A stretch of 64,000 nt of DNA from Enterobacter sp. 10-1 (GCA_002270295.1 NISF01000001.1:1612001-1676000), one strand, 5' to 3'. Positions 36,935 to 48,602 are shown, numbered from the stretch's first letter. Notes: generated by a model from the sequence alone, not told the origin. A program made the numbers and translations.

Positions 36935-37360
36935 TTAATGACAGCCGTAGGCGGTTATTCTGCTATAAAGATCCTGGAACGACTCTTCCGTCAGCACATC
37001 GCCCCGCAGCACCGAAACGGTAAAATGAAAGAACGGCGTGAAGATGCTATCCATGTCGCTATATTCTTGCTGTTTTAAACCACAGGCGGCATACAGCCTG
37101 CCTGCCAGGGTGGTTGACGGGAAACGGGCGATATCAAGCAGCTTCTTCGTAGCGTTCGGAGATGAGACAACCATTACTAGCGCCTGCTCCCCGGCGCTTT
37201 TATGCGCGATAAAGCCGTTATAACCGGTGGAGAAATACTGCGAACTGGCGATGGTTTTTACAGCATCAGGTAATTCAATCTTCGCGCTGACTGCCTGAGC
37301 CGAGCAAGCTATTAATAGCGTAACCAGTAATTGTACAATGAGGTTTGTTTTTTTAAGCAT
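36935..37360 (-). CDS. Small secreted protein of unknown function
   Basis: Protein of 141 residues with a clear signal peptide (residues 1-26, ending AQAVSA, then KIELPD). The mature protein is about 115 residues with two cysteines (AACGLKQQ and the C-terminal AYGCH) that could form a disulfide in the periplasm. I recognise no family. AT-richer than its neighbours, and there is no partner gene close on the same strand. Start ATG at 37360. Confidence 0.65.
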   Translation of the reverse strand: MLKKTNLIVQLLVTLLIACSAQAVSAKIELPDAVKTIASSQYFSTGYNGFIAHKSAGEQALVMVVSSPNATKKLLDIARFPSTTLAGRLYAACGLKQQEYSDMDSIFTPFFHFTVSVLRGDVLTEESFQDLYSRITAYGCH

Positions 37361-37569
37361 CGGGCTTGAGCCATAAATAATTCATTGGACATCTATAGCA
37401 CGCGAAAAAATAGCGATCAATAAATAGCGCTGATTATCCGTTTTGCCATTGATATTTATCAGGTCAGTGAATGTGGGGTTTTTATTATATTGGTGACGGA
37501 GGGATTTTATAAATCAGGACACAGGCTCTGCCGTCGCCGCCGGGAGAGATCCGGCGACGCGGCGTGAGG

Positions 37570-38979
37570 TTAGATTTTTTCCAGGCTGATGCCGCGAGTT
37601 TTCGGCCCGAAAATACCGACCGAGAGCATCACCATCAGCATGCTGACCACGATAAAGCCGATCACTCCCGGCGCACCGGCGTATTGCAGAATGATGCCGA
37701 TCAGGATGCTGGTGATTGCCGTCGACAGGCGGCTGAACGAGTAGCAGAAGCCTACCGCGCGGGCGCGAATATGGGTCGGGAAAACCTCGGCCTGATAGGC
37801 GTGATAGCTGATGGTGAGCCAGGCGTTGGACCAGGTGATCATAAACCCGCAAATAACCAGCATCACCGGACTATTTTGTAGTGCGAACAGGGTGCCGAAC
37901 ACCACCGTCATCAGCGCGGAGAGTACGATTTGCCATTTGTTCTCAAAGCGGTGGACAAAGCGGGTGCAGAACAGGCAGCCAATCGGATAGGCGAGGGTAA
38001 TGAAAAAGGCGTACAGCAGGCTATGGGTAATGCTGGCGCCCTGGCCTGACAGCAGCGCCGGCAGCCAGTTTCCGAAGCCAAAGAAGCCGATAGCCTGGAA
38101 GAAGTTCATTACCATCAGCATGATGGTGCGTTGGCGATATTCCGGCGCCCAAATCTCTTTAAAGGTGCCGGTCTGCGTTTTGGTGGTCCCGGGCTGCGTA
38201 AGGTGCTGCGGCGAGGGGGCAATACCGCAGCGCTGCTCCATCTCACACATCACCGCGTGCGCATCGTCGTTGCGGCCTTTAACCTCCAGCCAGCGGGCCG
38301 ATTCCGGCAGCTTCTTGCGGATGACCCAGATAACCAGCGAGCACAGCGCGCCGAAGATAATGACCCAGCGCCAGCCGCTCAGGCCGAACAGGGTGATGGG
38401 CACCAGCATCCATGACATCAAGGCGACGGCGGGCACCGAGAGAAACTGAATGAAGAAGGCAAAGGCGAAGGCTTTGTTACGCAGATGGGTCGGAACCCAT
38501 TCGCTCAGGTAGGTGTCGATGGTGACCAGCTCAATGCCGAGGCCAATGCCAACGAGGAAGCGGAAGAAAATAACCCCCTCCGCGCTGCTCTGAAAGGCCA
38601 TCAGCAGCGAGAATACGCCGTACCAGGCAAGCGCAAACATAAATGTCAGGCGGCGGCCGAGCTTATCCGCCAGCGGCGCGAGAAGGCTGGCGCCGATAAA
38701 CAAGCCGAAAAAGGTCGCCGAGGCGAAGGCGGCCTGATCCGATATGCCGAAAACTCCCTGCTCGCCGACATGAAAAATATTCTCTGCCAGCAGGCCGGTG
38801 CTGATGTATCCGGTCTGAAAAAGATCGTACAGCTCGAAGAAACCACCGAGCGCCAGCAGGGTGATAAATGACCACAGGCCGAAGGAGGCGGGCAGCGCAT
38901 CGATACGGCTGGTTAAGCTGGAGTGGGGTTGTCCTGCGGAAGCAAAGGGCGCATCCCCCAGAACGTGGGTGGTAGACAT
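37570..38979 (-). CDS. MFS transporter, sugar-porter/YdjK-like type
   Basis: Inner-membrane transporter of 469 residues with about 12 segments. The sugar-porter motifs are present: PLADKLGRRLTFMFALAWYG between helices 2 and 3, GIGLGIELVTIDTYLSEWVP near helix 4, and PESARWLEVKGR before the central loop. The N-terminus is a soluble extension of about 30 residues. It is related to metabolite carriers such as YdjE/YdjK; the substrate cannot be read from the sequence, and no catabolic genes are adjacent. Single gene. Start ATG at 38979 with GGGAA upstream. Confidence 0.83.
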   Translation of the reverse strand: MSTTHVLGDAPFASAGQPHSSLTSRIDALPASFGLWSFITLLALGGFFELYDLFQTGYISTGLLAENIFHVGEQGVFGISDQAAFASATFFGLFIGASLLAPLADKLGRRLTFMFALAWYGVFSLLMAFQSSAEGVIFFRFLVGIGLGIELVTIDTYLSEWVPTHLRNKAFAFAFFIQFLSVPAVALMSWMLVPITLFGLSGWRWVIIFGALCSLVIWVIRKKLPESARWLEVKGRNDDAHAVMCEMEQRCGIAPSPQHLTQPGTTKTQTGTFKEIWAPEYRQRTIMLMVMNFFQAIGFFGFGNWLPALLSGQGASITHSLLYAFFITLAYPIGCLFCTRFVHRFENKWQIVLSALMTVVFGTLFALQNSPVMLVICGFMITWSNAWLTISYHAYQAEVFPTHIRARAVGFCYSFSRLSTAITSILIGIILQYAGAPGVIGFIVVSMLMVMLSVGIFGPKTRGISLEKI

Positions 38980-39359
38980 ATTATTATTTCCCTCAGAAAA
39001 AATGTTCGCCTGCTAATGTTAATTGATTGTTAATAGTTTTAAATTTTTAATCGCCCGCTCTATATCAATTCTTCAGACAGATATCTGGTAAATCGTCTCC
39101 GGGTCTGTGGAATACGCTGGTTTTTGGCGGCCGGGCGCGGCAGATTTGAATGAAATGACTAACAGGCCGCTAGCGCAGACTTTCAGAGGGGATGACGGGA
39201 GAGGGGACGGGCGTCACGGAGCGTATTTATGACGTTATCGCCGGCGTTCCGGCTTAACCGCCGCCGGCGCTTGCCATTAAGAAAACCGGCGACGGGTCTG
39301 GCAGACCCGGAATACCGGCGCATGAAGATGATTAATCCATGCTCATTTCACGCAGACGT
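38980..39359. other. Intergenic region upstream of the MFS gene, no gene supported
   Basis: 380 bases between the start of the MFS transporter and the end of the ClbS-like gene. The part next to the MFS gene is AT-rich and likely holds its promoter; a perfect palindrome CAGATATCTG (39079-39088) could be an operator. A plus-strand open frame at 39229 runs into the antisense of the ClbS-like gene and has no convincing coding features. Confidence 0.5.
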
Positions 39360-39878
39360 TTACTTTAAGCTGATATTATTCTCTTTCGCCCACTTTCTTA
39401 ATCGTGCGCACGCGTTAGCATACGGGGACGATGTGTTAAATGAGATCATTCGTCCCATTGTCCATTTTGTGTACCAGGGTTTGCCATACAAAATTTCATC
39501 GCTGCGCTCATCAATCAGCTGCGTTATTTCATTTTTTACCCTCTGCAGCTCAGCGATTAGCGCGCTATAGCTTAATCCCCTGTAGTCTGCGTAAAACTTT
39601 TGCGCCAGAAGACCAAGCTGATTCCATTTATAGCCAGCCTCCGGAAAATCGACAGCCAGCCCTTTGGCGTCAGAAACGATCCACTTTACAACCAGCGCAT
39701 TCCATCCCAGCAGATACGAAACCAGGTCCCGAACGCTCATCTGGCTGCCTTTGGCGTGGCCATCCATTGCGTTATCCGCAGTAAGTTCTGCCGGTATTGC
39801 ATGGAGATAGCCCATTAATTTATCGAAGTTTTTATCAATAGCGCTAAGTAATTCAGATTTTGTTTGCGGCACACTCAT
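39360..39878 (-). CDS. ClbS/DfsB-family protein, ClbS-like colibactin-resistance homologue
   Basis: Cytoplasmic four-helix-bundle protein of 172 residues. It closely resembles ClbS, the cyclopropane hydrolase that protects colibactin producers from their own genotoxin: LVSYLLGWN near 52, YKWNQLGLLAQKFY at 83-96, and LYGKPWYTKWTMGRM followed by FNTSSPY at about 130-153. No clb biosynthesis gene is in the window, so this is an orphan. The start at 39878 (MSVPQTKSELL) aligns with ClbS; an ATG at 39899 adds seven residues. The gene is AT-richer than its surroundings, a sign of horizontal transfer. Confidence 0.85.
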   Translation of the reverse strand: MSVPQTKSELLSAIDKNFDKLMGYLHAIPAELTADNAMDGHAKGSQMSVRDLVSYLLGWNALVVKWIVSDAKGLAVDFPEAGYKWNQLGLLAQKFYADYRGLSYSALIAELQRVKNEITQLIDERSDEILYGKPWYTKWTMGRMISFNTSSPYANACARLRKWAKENNISLK

Positions 39879-40053
39879 AAAGAATTCCCTCTCACTCAAG
39901 GTTCGGTATCCGGAGCGGTATCAGCGCGCATTAAGATAAGTTTCTGCCGCTCGCGCCCGGCTCATTAAGCGGATAGTAGCGCTGAAAATGAGCCCAGGCG
40001 CATGGCGAGGCCGCAAATTTGTGAATGCCGCGCCGTTCTCCAGGTTCTGTGGC

Positions 40054-41076
40054 CTATTTTCCATCCTTTCGCTGCGGCGGTAGCGCCTGCAGTATTCTGC
40101 TGGCCTCAGATTCGCTCAGCGGGTAATCGAAAAAGCGCTGATAAAAGTCGCGGGTGACCGCGAGCATATCAATATCGGCGAAGCGCTGAGGCTGGATCTG
40201 CTTTGCCGCCCACTGAATTTGCAGCGCGCTTTCGGTCCCGTAGCGATCCCACGGGAAAACCCCCGCCGGGTTTTGCCGCACCTGCTGGTTTTTGACCGCC
40301 TGCAGGGTGGAGAAGAGGTCACGATAGGCGGAGTGCGCTAAATCGCCGCAGCCCGCGCCGAGGATAATAATATCCGGCTGCCAGGCCAGCACCTTCTCCG
40401 GAGAAATCTCCTGCATATTGCCCTCGATCCCGGCGGCAGCGTTCTGGCCGCCGGCCAGCCGGATCCAGGTATCGATCAGCGTATGGCCGCCGTCGACCTT
40501 GAGCGGCTTCAGCGACTGGATATGCAGCACGCGCGGGCGTTCGGCGTCGGTCAGCGCGGCGGTTCGCTGGCCGATACGCGCGATAGTCTGCTGTAAATAC
40601 CGGTTGTAGGCCTGCGCTCTGGCCAGCGCCTGCGGCGTCCCGAGAACCTCGGCGGTGGTGGTGACGGAACGCGCCAGCGACGGGTAATCGGTAAAGCTCA
40701 TCTCCATAACCGGCAGACCGGCCTGCCGGTACGCTTCGGCATCGCCGTTACCCTGGGCGACAAAGACCACTTCGGCTCCGCGCGCCAGCAGCGCCTCGCT
40801 GGTAAAGTGCGGGCCGCGGCTGATAAGCGCCTGGTTGAGGCGAGGATCGAGGTGAAACATCCACGGGCGGCTGTCCGGGCGATTAACCGTTGCCACAATG
40901 TTATCGCCCGCGCCGAGGGTCATCAGCAGCGAGTGGTGGGCGAACCATCCCTCGGCGATGCGATCAACGCGATCCGGCAGGGTGACGCTATGCCCGGCAT
41001 CGTCCGTCAGCTGGCGGCTGGCGAGAGCCGGCAAAGCGAGCCAGGCGCAGAGTAAAGCGGCAGCTATTTTTTTCAT
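40054..41076 (-). CDS. Periplasmic iron-complex binding protein (FecB/BtuF type)
   Basis: Periplasmic binding protein of 340 residues with signal peptide (1-19, ends PALA). Two lobes of the PF01497 family joined by a long helix are expected; features include RQLTDDAGHSVTLPDRVDRI at the N-terminus and LAWQPDIIILGAGCGD in the C-lobe. Starts eight bases after the TonB receptor stop, so the two form an operon for uptake of a metal chelate or similar ligand. The matching permease and ATPase are not here and must be elsewhere. Confidence 0.88.
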   Translation of the reverse strand: MKKIAAALLCAWLALPALASRQLTDDAGHSVTLPDRVDRIAEGWFAHHSLLMTLGAGDNIVATVNRPDSRPWMFHLDPRLNQALISRGPHFTSEALLARGAEVVFVAQGNGDAEAYRQAGLPVMEMSFTDYPSLARSVTTTAEVLGTPQALARAQAYNRYLQQTIARIGQRTAALTDAERPRVLHIQSLKPLKVDGGHTLIDTWIRLAGGQNAAAGIEGNMQEISPEKVLAWQPDIIILGAGCGDLAHSAYRDLFSTLQAVKNQQVRQNPAGVFPWDRYGTESALQIQWAAKQIQPQRFADIDMLAVTRDFYQRFFDYPLSESEASRILQALPPQRKDGK

Positions 41077-41084
41077 TATGATCC

Positions 41085-43208
41085 TTAGAAATCAAACTGT
41101 ACCGAGGCCGTCGCTTCACGCGGCGCGCCGAGCTGAGCGCTGGCGTAGCCGGCGCCGGTGTAGCCGGTCAGGGCCCCCGGAACGATATTGCTCCAGTAGC
41201 GGCGGTTGGTCACGTTAGTGACTGCCAGCCTGAAGGTGGTGTCGGTACCAAACAGTCGGGTGCGATAGTTGCTGCCGACATCCAGGGTGGTATAGCTACC
41301 GACCCAGCCGTCGTTGGCGCTATCGGTCGCCCGGCGGCCGACGTAACGGATATTGCTATTCATATCCAGTCCTGGTAGCGCAGCGATGCTGTAAATGACC
41401 AGCATGTTGGCGGTGAAGCGAGGCAGACCGACCACCTGTTTGTCGTCAGCGCTGGCGCTGGAGGTGTTGTGCAGACGCGGATCGAGCCAGCTGCCGCCGC
41501 CGAACACGCGCAGATTGGGCGTGATGCGTCCATCGGCCATCAGCTCCAGCCCCCGGTTTTTCTGCGTTCCGTCTTCGGCGAAATCACCGCTGTCGTTGGT
41601 ATAGGCAAACGGGCGCTCGGCCTGGAACAGCGCGGCGGTAAGCAGCAGATCGCTGTGCACGGCGTACTTCGCCCCGGCCTCAAGCTGATGGCTGCGGTAG
41701 GGATTGAGAACGTCGCCTGCGTTATTGGCGCCGGCCGGGGCGGTGTCGCCCTGCTGCATGCTGTTGGCCCAGGTGGTATAGAGCGTCAGGTTATCGACCG
41801 GCTTATACATCAGGCTGGCGGAACCGCTGGTACCGCGATCGTCATGGCTGCTGCTGCGCCGGCTGTTTTTACCGTAGTTGTCGACGGTAAACAGGCTTTC
41901 GCTGCCGGAAAGCAGCAGGCTCCACTGGGGGCTGAAGGTCAGGGTGTCGTTGAGCAGGAATACGTGCTGGGTGGTGGTCGCGGAATGATAGCGATCGGTG
42001 AAATCCGGATAGGCCGGGCGCGGATAGTCAGGGCTGTCGTCGAGGGTCGAGCTGCCGAGCTTTTGCGTCCCGCCATCGCGAGGGTTGTAGTTTTTCCACA
42101 CGAAGCCGCGCGCGCCTATCGCCAGATCGTGCTGCAGCCAGCCCGTTTCAACGCTCCCGGTCAGGTTGGCGAGATAGCTATTGATGGTAAAGCGGCTGGC
42201 CGCGGAGTTCGAGGTGGTGGTGGCGTAGCTGCCTTTATTATCGGTTAGCGTATTGGTCACGGTGGTGGATTCGCGATCCGCAATCTGGCGCAGGACCCCA
42301 ACGTCCAGCAGCCAGTTGCCGTCAAAGTCGTGTTTGAGATGCAGGCTGCCGGTGGTCGTGGTGTCATCATTGCCGGCGTAATACTGACCGTACTTGCTCC
42401 TGGTCGGATCGAGCGGCGACGGGAAATGGGTGCCTTTGGCTAAAGCGAAGGAGCCGGGCAATCCCTTTTGATAAAAGTGGTAGTAGCTAAAGTTGCTCTC
42501 CAGTACCGTCTGGTCGGTGAGCTGAAAATCAAGCGCCAGACCCGCATACTGGTTGCGTTGACGGCTGCCGTGGGTATAGCCGCTGCCGTCCTGGTTCATC
42601 AGGTTCAGGCGATACTTCACCCGGTCGCCTGAGTCCAGCGGGCCGCTGAGATCCAGCGCGGCGTTGGCGCCAGAGCCGGTTCCGCCGCCCACCGTGACCC
42701 GGCGCAGCGGCACGTCGCTGGCGCGTTTAGAGACGAGGTTAAACATGCCTGCCGGATTCGCCGGGCCATACAGCGCGCCGGCCATGCCGCTAAGGACTTC
42801 AATGCGCTGAAACTGCTCGGCAGGGTATTCGGTTGTCGAGACCGCGTTCAGCCCGTCGATAGTGCTGTTCTGCACTACGCTGCCCTGCATGCCGCGGGTC
42901 TGCGGACGAACGCCATCGCCCTGAACCGAGGGCAGATAGCGATAGACGTCCTTCACGCTGCCGGCCTGCACCTGGCGGGTCAGCGAATCCGACAGGGTCT
43001 GTACCGACCACGGGACGTCAATCAGCTTGCGTTTGCCGAGGCTGCCGAGCGTTGCCTGCTGTTCGGCGGCAGGCGTGGCGCTATCCAGCGTTTCGGCGGG
43101 GGATTCAGCGGTGACGACCAGGGTTTCTGCGGCGTCAACGGGCAGAGTCAGCAGCAGAGAAGAACAGGGGATCATCCCGGTTAATAGAACGAGTTTATAT
43201 GAGCGCAT
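41085..43208 (-). CDS. TonB-dependent siderophore-type outer-membrane receptor
   Basis: Outer-membrane receptor of 707 residues. A signal peptide (about 1-26, MRSYKLVLLTGMIPCSSLLL) is followed by a TonB box (ETLVVTAE), a plug domain (about 50-170, with RGMQGSVVQNSTIDGL and RIEVLSGMAGALYGPANPAG) and a 22-strand barrel ending in the terminal Phe. FhuA/FoxA-like siderophore family; ligand not identifiable. I chose ATG 43208; an open frame back to 43310 overlaps the promoter. The promoter contains a long palindrome, and I see no Fur box. First gene of an operon with the FecB-type binding protein. Confidence 0.9.
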   Translation of the reverse strand: MRSYKLVLLTGMIPCSSLLLTLPVDAAETLVVTAESPAETLDSATPAAEQQATLGSLGKRKLIDVPWSVQTLSDSLTRQVQAGSVKDVYRYLPSVQGDGVRPQTRGMQGSVVQNSTIDGLNAVSTTEYPAEQFQRIEVLSGMAGALYGPANPAGMFNLVSKRASDVPLRRVTVGGGTGSGANAALDLSGPLDSGDRVKYRLNLMNQDGSGYTHGSRQRNQYAGLALDFQLTDQTVLESNFSYYHFYQKGLPGSFALAKGTHFPSPLDPTRSKYGQYYAGNDDTTTTGSLHLKHDFDGNWLLDVGVLRQIADRESTTVTNTLTDNKGSYATTTSNSAASRFTINSYLANLTGSVETGWLQHDLAIGARGFVWKNYNPRDGGTQKLGSSTLDDSPDYPRPAYPDFTDRYHSATTTQHVFLLNDTLTFSPQWSLLLSGSESLFTVDNYGKNSRRSSSHDDRGTSGSASLMYKPVDNLTLYTTWANSMQQGDTAPAGANNAGDVLNPYRSHQLEAGAKYAVHSDLLLTAALFQAERPFAYTNDSGDFAEDGTQKNRGLELMADGRITPNLRVFGGGSWLDPRLHNTSSASADDKQVVGLPRFTANMLVIYSIAALPGLDMNSNIRYVGRRATDSANDGWVGSYTTLDVGSNYRTRLFGTDTTFRLAVTNVTNRRYWSNIVPGALTGYTGAGYASAQLGAPREATASVQFDF

Positions 43209-43297
43209 TGATTTAATTTCAGACGAATGAAAAACGGAATGAGGCGGGAGAGATCTCGCTTCTGTCTGAAGGGTACGGGTTTTATTTGTATGACAAA

Positions 43298-43340
43298 AAG
43301 ATAGAGCCATTCGCTATGTATGTCAATATATAACGAATGG
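43298..43340 (-). promoter_or_regulatory. Promoter and embedded palindromic operator of the TonB receptor operon
   Basis: On the minus strand TTGACA (43326-43321) and TATCTT (43303-43298) are 17 bases apart, a good sigma-70 promoter 90 bases before the receptor ATG. An inverted repeat with 11-base arms (43307-43317, CCATTCGCTAT; 43330-43340, ATAACGAATGG; one mismatch) is centred on the -35 box. A protein bound there would block RNA polymerase. It does not match the Fur, NikR or Zur boxes I know. Confidence 0.7.
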
Positions 43341-43395
43341 TTTTTTTACTTAAGAAAAACGAGGCCAGCGGCCGGGCGGGATGTCGCGCTAATCT

Positions 43396-44238
43396 TCAGG
43401 CCTGCTGATACACCATCCGGTAACCGCCGTCGATGGTCTTCAGGTAGGCAAAACCGGCGCCTGCGAGGTGCATGCCGGCAATCAGCCACTGCTCGCTTGC
43501 CGCCTGCGCCAGAATCCGTTTCCGCGTGCTTGCAGCCTCGGCGGGGTCGGCGTCAAAGGCGATAGCGACGGCCGGCAGGGCTGACTGAATGTGCGGGAAA
43601 TGCACAATGTCGCCCCAGATCAGCAGGGGCTTATCCCCGGCATCGATACGAAACCCGGTATGACCCGGCGTATGGCCGGGTAGCCGGATTGGACGAATGC
43701 CGGCGAGCACCTCATCGTCCGTCAGCAGGTTCACCCGCTGCCCATAGGCCGCCAGCGTGCGGCGGAACAGCGTAAAATTGCGCCGGACGCGTTCGCTGGC
43801 CCGCATGAACAGGGCCTCATCCTGCCAGTAATCGATCTCCCGCGGGTGCAGATACAGCCGCGCATTTTTATAGACGGCCTCGCCGTCGGCATCGAGCAGC
43901 CCGCCGATATGATCGGGATGGCCGTGCGTCAGCAGTAGCGTATCGACGTCGGCCGCAGCGATACCCAGCTCACGAAGGCGCGCGGGGAGCTCGCCTCCGG
44001 CGTTATTCAGGCCGCCGGCGCCGGAATCAACGAGGATCGTGCGTCCCCGGCCGCGGATCAGATAGGCATTGATATGCAGAGCCGCCGGGTCAGCCATGCC
44101 GGCGGCGCGTTGCATTTTGTCGGCTTCTGCGGGGTCAATACCCGAGAGTATCCCCAGGCTGACGGACATATTTCCGTCGCTCAAGGCGCTCACCAGATAA
44201 TCGCCAACCTGACGGCTGATAGGGTTAACGGTGCGCAC
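43396..44238 (-). CDS. MBL-fold metallohydrolase
   Basis: Cytoplasmic metallo-beta-lactamase-fold hydrolase of 280 residues with a full metal site: THGHPDHIGG (His105, His107, Asp109, His110), PGHTPGHTGF and WGDIVH. The lactonase/AHL-hydrolase branch has this layout, but the substrate is unknown. Its start overlaps the end of the upstream gene by 14 bases, so the two are coupled. The pair is divergent from a GcvA-like LysR gene, a likely regulator. No signal peptide. Confidence 0.87.
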   Translation of the reverse strand: MRTVNPISRQVGDYLVSALSDGNMSVSLGILSGIDPAEADKMQRAAGMADPAALHINAYLIRGRGRTILVDSGAGGLNNAGGELPARLRELGIAAADVDTLLLTHGHPDHIGGLLDADGEAVYKNARLYLHPREIDYWQDEALFMRASERVRRNFTLFRRTLAAYGQRVNLLTDDEVLAGIRPIRLPGHTPGHTGFRIDAGDKPLLIWGDIVHFPHIQSALPAVAIAFDADPAEAASTRKRILAQAASEQWLIAGMHLAGAGFAYLKTIDGGYRMVYQQA

Positions 44239-44767
44239 GATCGCCTCCTTTTTGGGGGCGCAGCTGCCCGGTTAGCGGTTGATACAGGCGGATATCCGCC
44301 ATTGTAGAGAGCAGGGCGGCGTTGTCTGCGGGAATGACGTACGCCAGCCGACCTTCAGGGAAGCTATCCAGACCGGCGGCCCGCAGCTGCCACGGCCGAT
44401 AGCCCAGCTCATTGGCAATAAAGTCGACGGGCTGCGCCGCCAGCAGCAGGATCTGGTCGGCGGATACCGCCGGAGCCGGGTCCGTGCACTGATACAGACT
44501 GCGCCGCCAGTCGCTGATGTTGGCCTGCCAGCGGGCAAAGCTGCCGCCGCCCTTCTGGCGGTACTCCGCGCTGGTGAGAACCGCGGCGTCGCGGACGGTG
44601 TGGATGGCCAGCCAGGCCGGGCAGCCCGGCGTTGTGGCCCTGAAGCGTTGGGAGGTACTGAAGCCATCAACGCTAAGCAGCGCCGGGAGCTTCTCCCTGT
44701 TGTAAAAATCATTCCACCCGGCTTCGCTTTGCGGGTCGGTATAGGTGCATTCTACGATATACAGCAT
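44225..44767 (-). CDS. EthD/dimeric ferredoxin-like fold protein of unknown function
   Basis: Protein of 180 residues. The N-terminal 100 residues (MLYIVECTYTDPQSEAGWND, then REKLPALLSVDGFSTSQRF) resemble stress-responsive alpha-beta barrel (EthD/Dabb-like) proteins, which often bind or degrade small aromatic compounds. The rest may be a second copy of the fold. The start at 44767 begins the fold; an ATG at 44794 adds nine residues. Overlaps the MBL hydrolase gene by 14 bases and probably works in the same pathway. Function unproven. Confidence 0.72.
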   Translation of the reverse strand: MLYIVECTYTDPQSEAGWNDFYNREKLPALLSVDGFSTSQRFRATTPGCPAWLAIHTVRDAAVLTSAEYRQKGGGSFARWQANISDWRRSLYQCTDPAPAVSADQILLLAAQPVDFIANELGYRPWQLRAAGLDSFPEGRLAYVIPADNAALLSTMADIRLYQPLTGQLRPQKGGDRAHR

Positions 44768-44792
44768 AAACGGGCCTCTGCATGAAGGTGTC

Positions 44793-44883
44793 ATCAGCGT
44801 ATTGCTGATAATTCATCATGTTACTGGCTGTATTTCGCCGCCTGAATCGATATTATCTCATCGGTTAGTGACATTCTGTCACT
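44793..44883. promoter_or_regulatory. Two inverted repeats between the divergent LysR gene and hydrolase pair
   Basis: The first is ATCAGC-GTATT-GCTGAT (44793-44809). The second is the perfect 17-base AGTGACA-TTC-TGTCACT (44867-44883), 30 bases before the LysR start. Both lie in the 146-base divergent intergenic region, where a LysR protein usually binds. The first has a T-N11-A-like spacing. Sequence symmetry only. Confidence 0.5.
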
Positions 44884-44913
44884 GAACACACTCGCAGCCG
44901 AAGGGGCGCTATC

Positions 44914-45807
44914 ATGCGAAAAAAACTGCCCAGCAGCGCGTCATTACAGGCGTTTGAAGCGGCGGCAAGGCACGGTAATTTTGCCAGAGCGGCAGAGGAG
45001 CTCTCCCTGACCGAAGGGGCGATCAGCCGGCAGATTGGGCGGCTTGAAGCCTTGTTGAACTGCAAATTATTCGACCGCACGGGAACCCGCGTGCAGCTGA
45101 ACCCTAACGGCGCGCGCTACGCCCACCGCGTGCGCGAGACGCTTGAGCGCCTCGACAGGGATACCCAGTACTTAACGGGCATGGCCGACGGCAGCCGCAG
45201 CCTCGAAATTGCCGCACTGCCCACCTTCGCCAGCCGCTGGCTGATCCCGCGCCTCAGCGGCTTTAACCGCCGGCACCCGGATATCACGCTGAATATTGCG
45301 GTCCGTACGGACCCTTTTATCCTGACCGGCAGCGGGTTTGACGCGGCGGTTCATTTTGAGCACCCGGCGTGGAGCGGAATGCGTATTCGCTTTCTGCTGC
45401 AGGAAAGGCTGGTCCCGGTGTGCCATCCCTCGCTGCTGACCGATCGCGACGGCGGGGAGCAGCTGAACGCGCTGCCGCGTATCCATCGGCGGCAAAACCC
45501 GGATGCATGGCGCCTGTACTCCCAGGAGAGCGGCATCGCGCTGGATAATCCGTCCCAGGGCGTGTGCTACGATCTGCATGAGATGGCCATCTCCGCCGTG
45601 CAGGCCGGGCTTGGCGTCGCGCTGGTGCCGCAGGTGTATGTCGAAAAAGAGCTCCGCAGCGGGGCGCTGGCCGCTCCCTGGCCGGTTTCTGCCCGGCTGA
45701 ACAAAAATTTCTGCCTGGTTAAACCGGTTGAAACGGGCATTAACGAGAGCGCTTTAGCGGATTTTGAGCGCTGGCTGCTGGCCGAAACTGGCGGCGGCGC
45801 GGCATAA
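44914..45807 (+). CDS. LysR-family regulator, GcvA-like
   Basis: Regulator of 297 residues: N-terminal helix-turn-helix (about 7-66: SLQAFEAAARHGNFARAAEE, then AISRQIGRLEALL) and effector domain (from about 92, LEIAALPTFASRWLIPRLSG), the layout of GcvA and AmpR. Divergent from the EthD-like and MBL genes, which it probably controls from the two inverted repeats between them. Start ATG 44914 is the only one at the head of the DNA-binding domain. Convergent with katG. Confidence 0.88.
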   Translation: MRKKLPSSASLQAFEAAARHGNFARAAEELSLTEGAISRQIGRLEALLNCKLFDRTGTRVQLNPNGARYAHRVRETLERLDRDTQYLTGMADGSRSLEIAALPTFASRWLIPRLSGFNRRHPDITLNIAVRTDPFILTGSGFDAAVHFEHPAWSGMRIRFLLQERLVPVCHPSLLTDRDGGEQLNALPRIHRRQNPDAWRLYSQESGIALDNPSQGVCYDLHEMAISAVQAGLGVALVPQVYVEKELRSGALAAPWPVSARLNKNFCLVKPVETGINESALADFERWLLAETGGGAA

Positions 45808-45922
45808 AGATCGCTAATTTTTGCCGCCGCTGACTCAGGAAAGAGAGGGGCGCGGGGGCGAGCGGGAGGATATTCAGCGTACCTACAGTCGGCTGCGGCA
45901 GTTGCGGCAAAGATAGGGCGGG

Positions 45923-45959
45923 AAGAGAAAAGCCCCGGCGGGCGAGAAGCCTGCCGGGG
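45923..45959 (-). terminator. Intrinsic terminator of katG
   Basis: In the minus-strand RNA CCCCGGC (45959-45953) pairs with GCCGGGG (45939-45933), with additional pairs inside, and is followed by CTTTTCTCTT. It starts eight bases past the katG stop. Confidence 0.8.
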
Positions 45960-45966
45960 AGGGAGA

Positions 45967-48602
<2,636 letters not shown>

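Noticed and set aside
39229-39570. 113-codon plus-strand frame near the ClbS-like gene
   Set aside because: More than half of it is the antisense of the conserved ClbS-like gene, and the rest is an Arg-rich intergenic stretch.
43209-43395. Fur box upstream of the TonB receptor
   Set aside because: No stretch approaches the GATAATGATAATCATTATC consensus; the palindrome found there has a different sequence.
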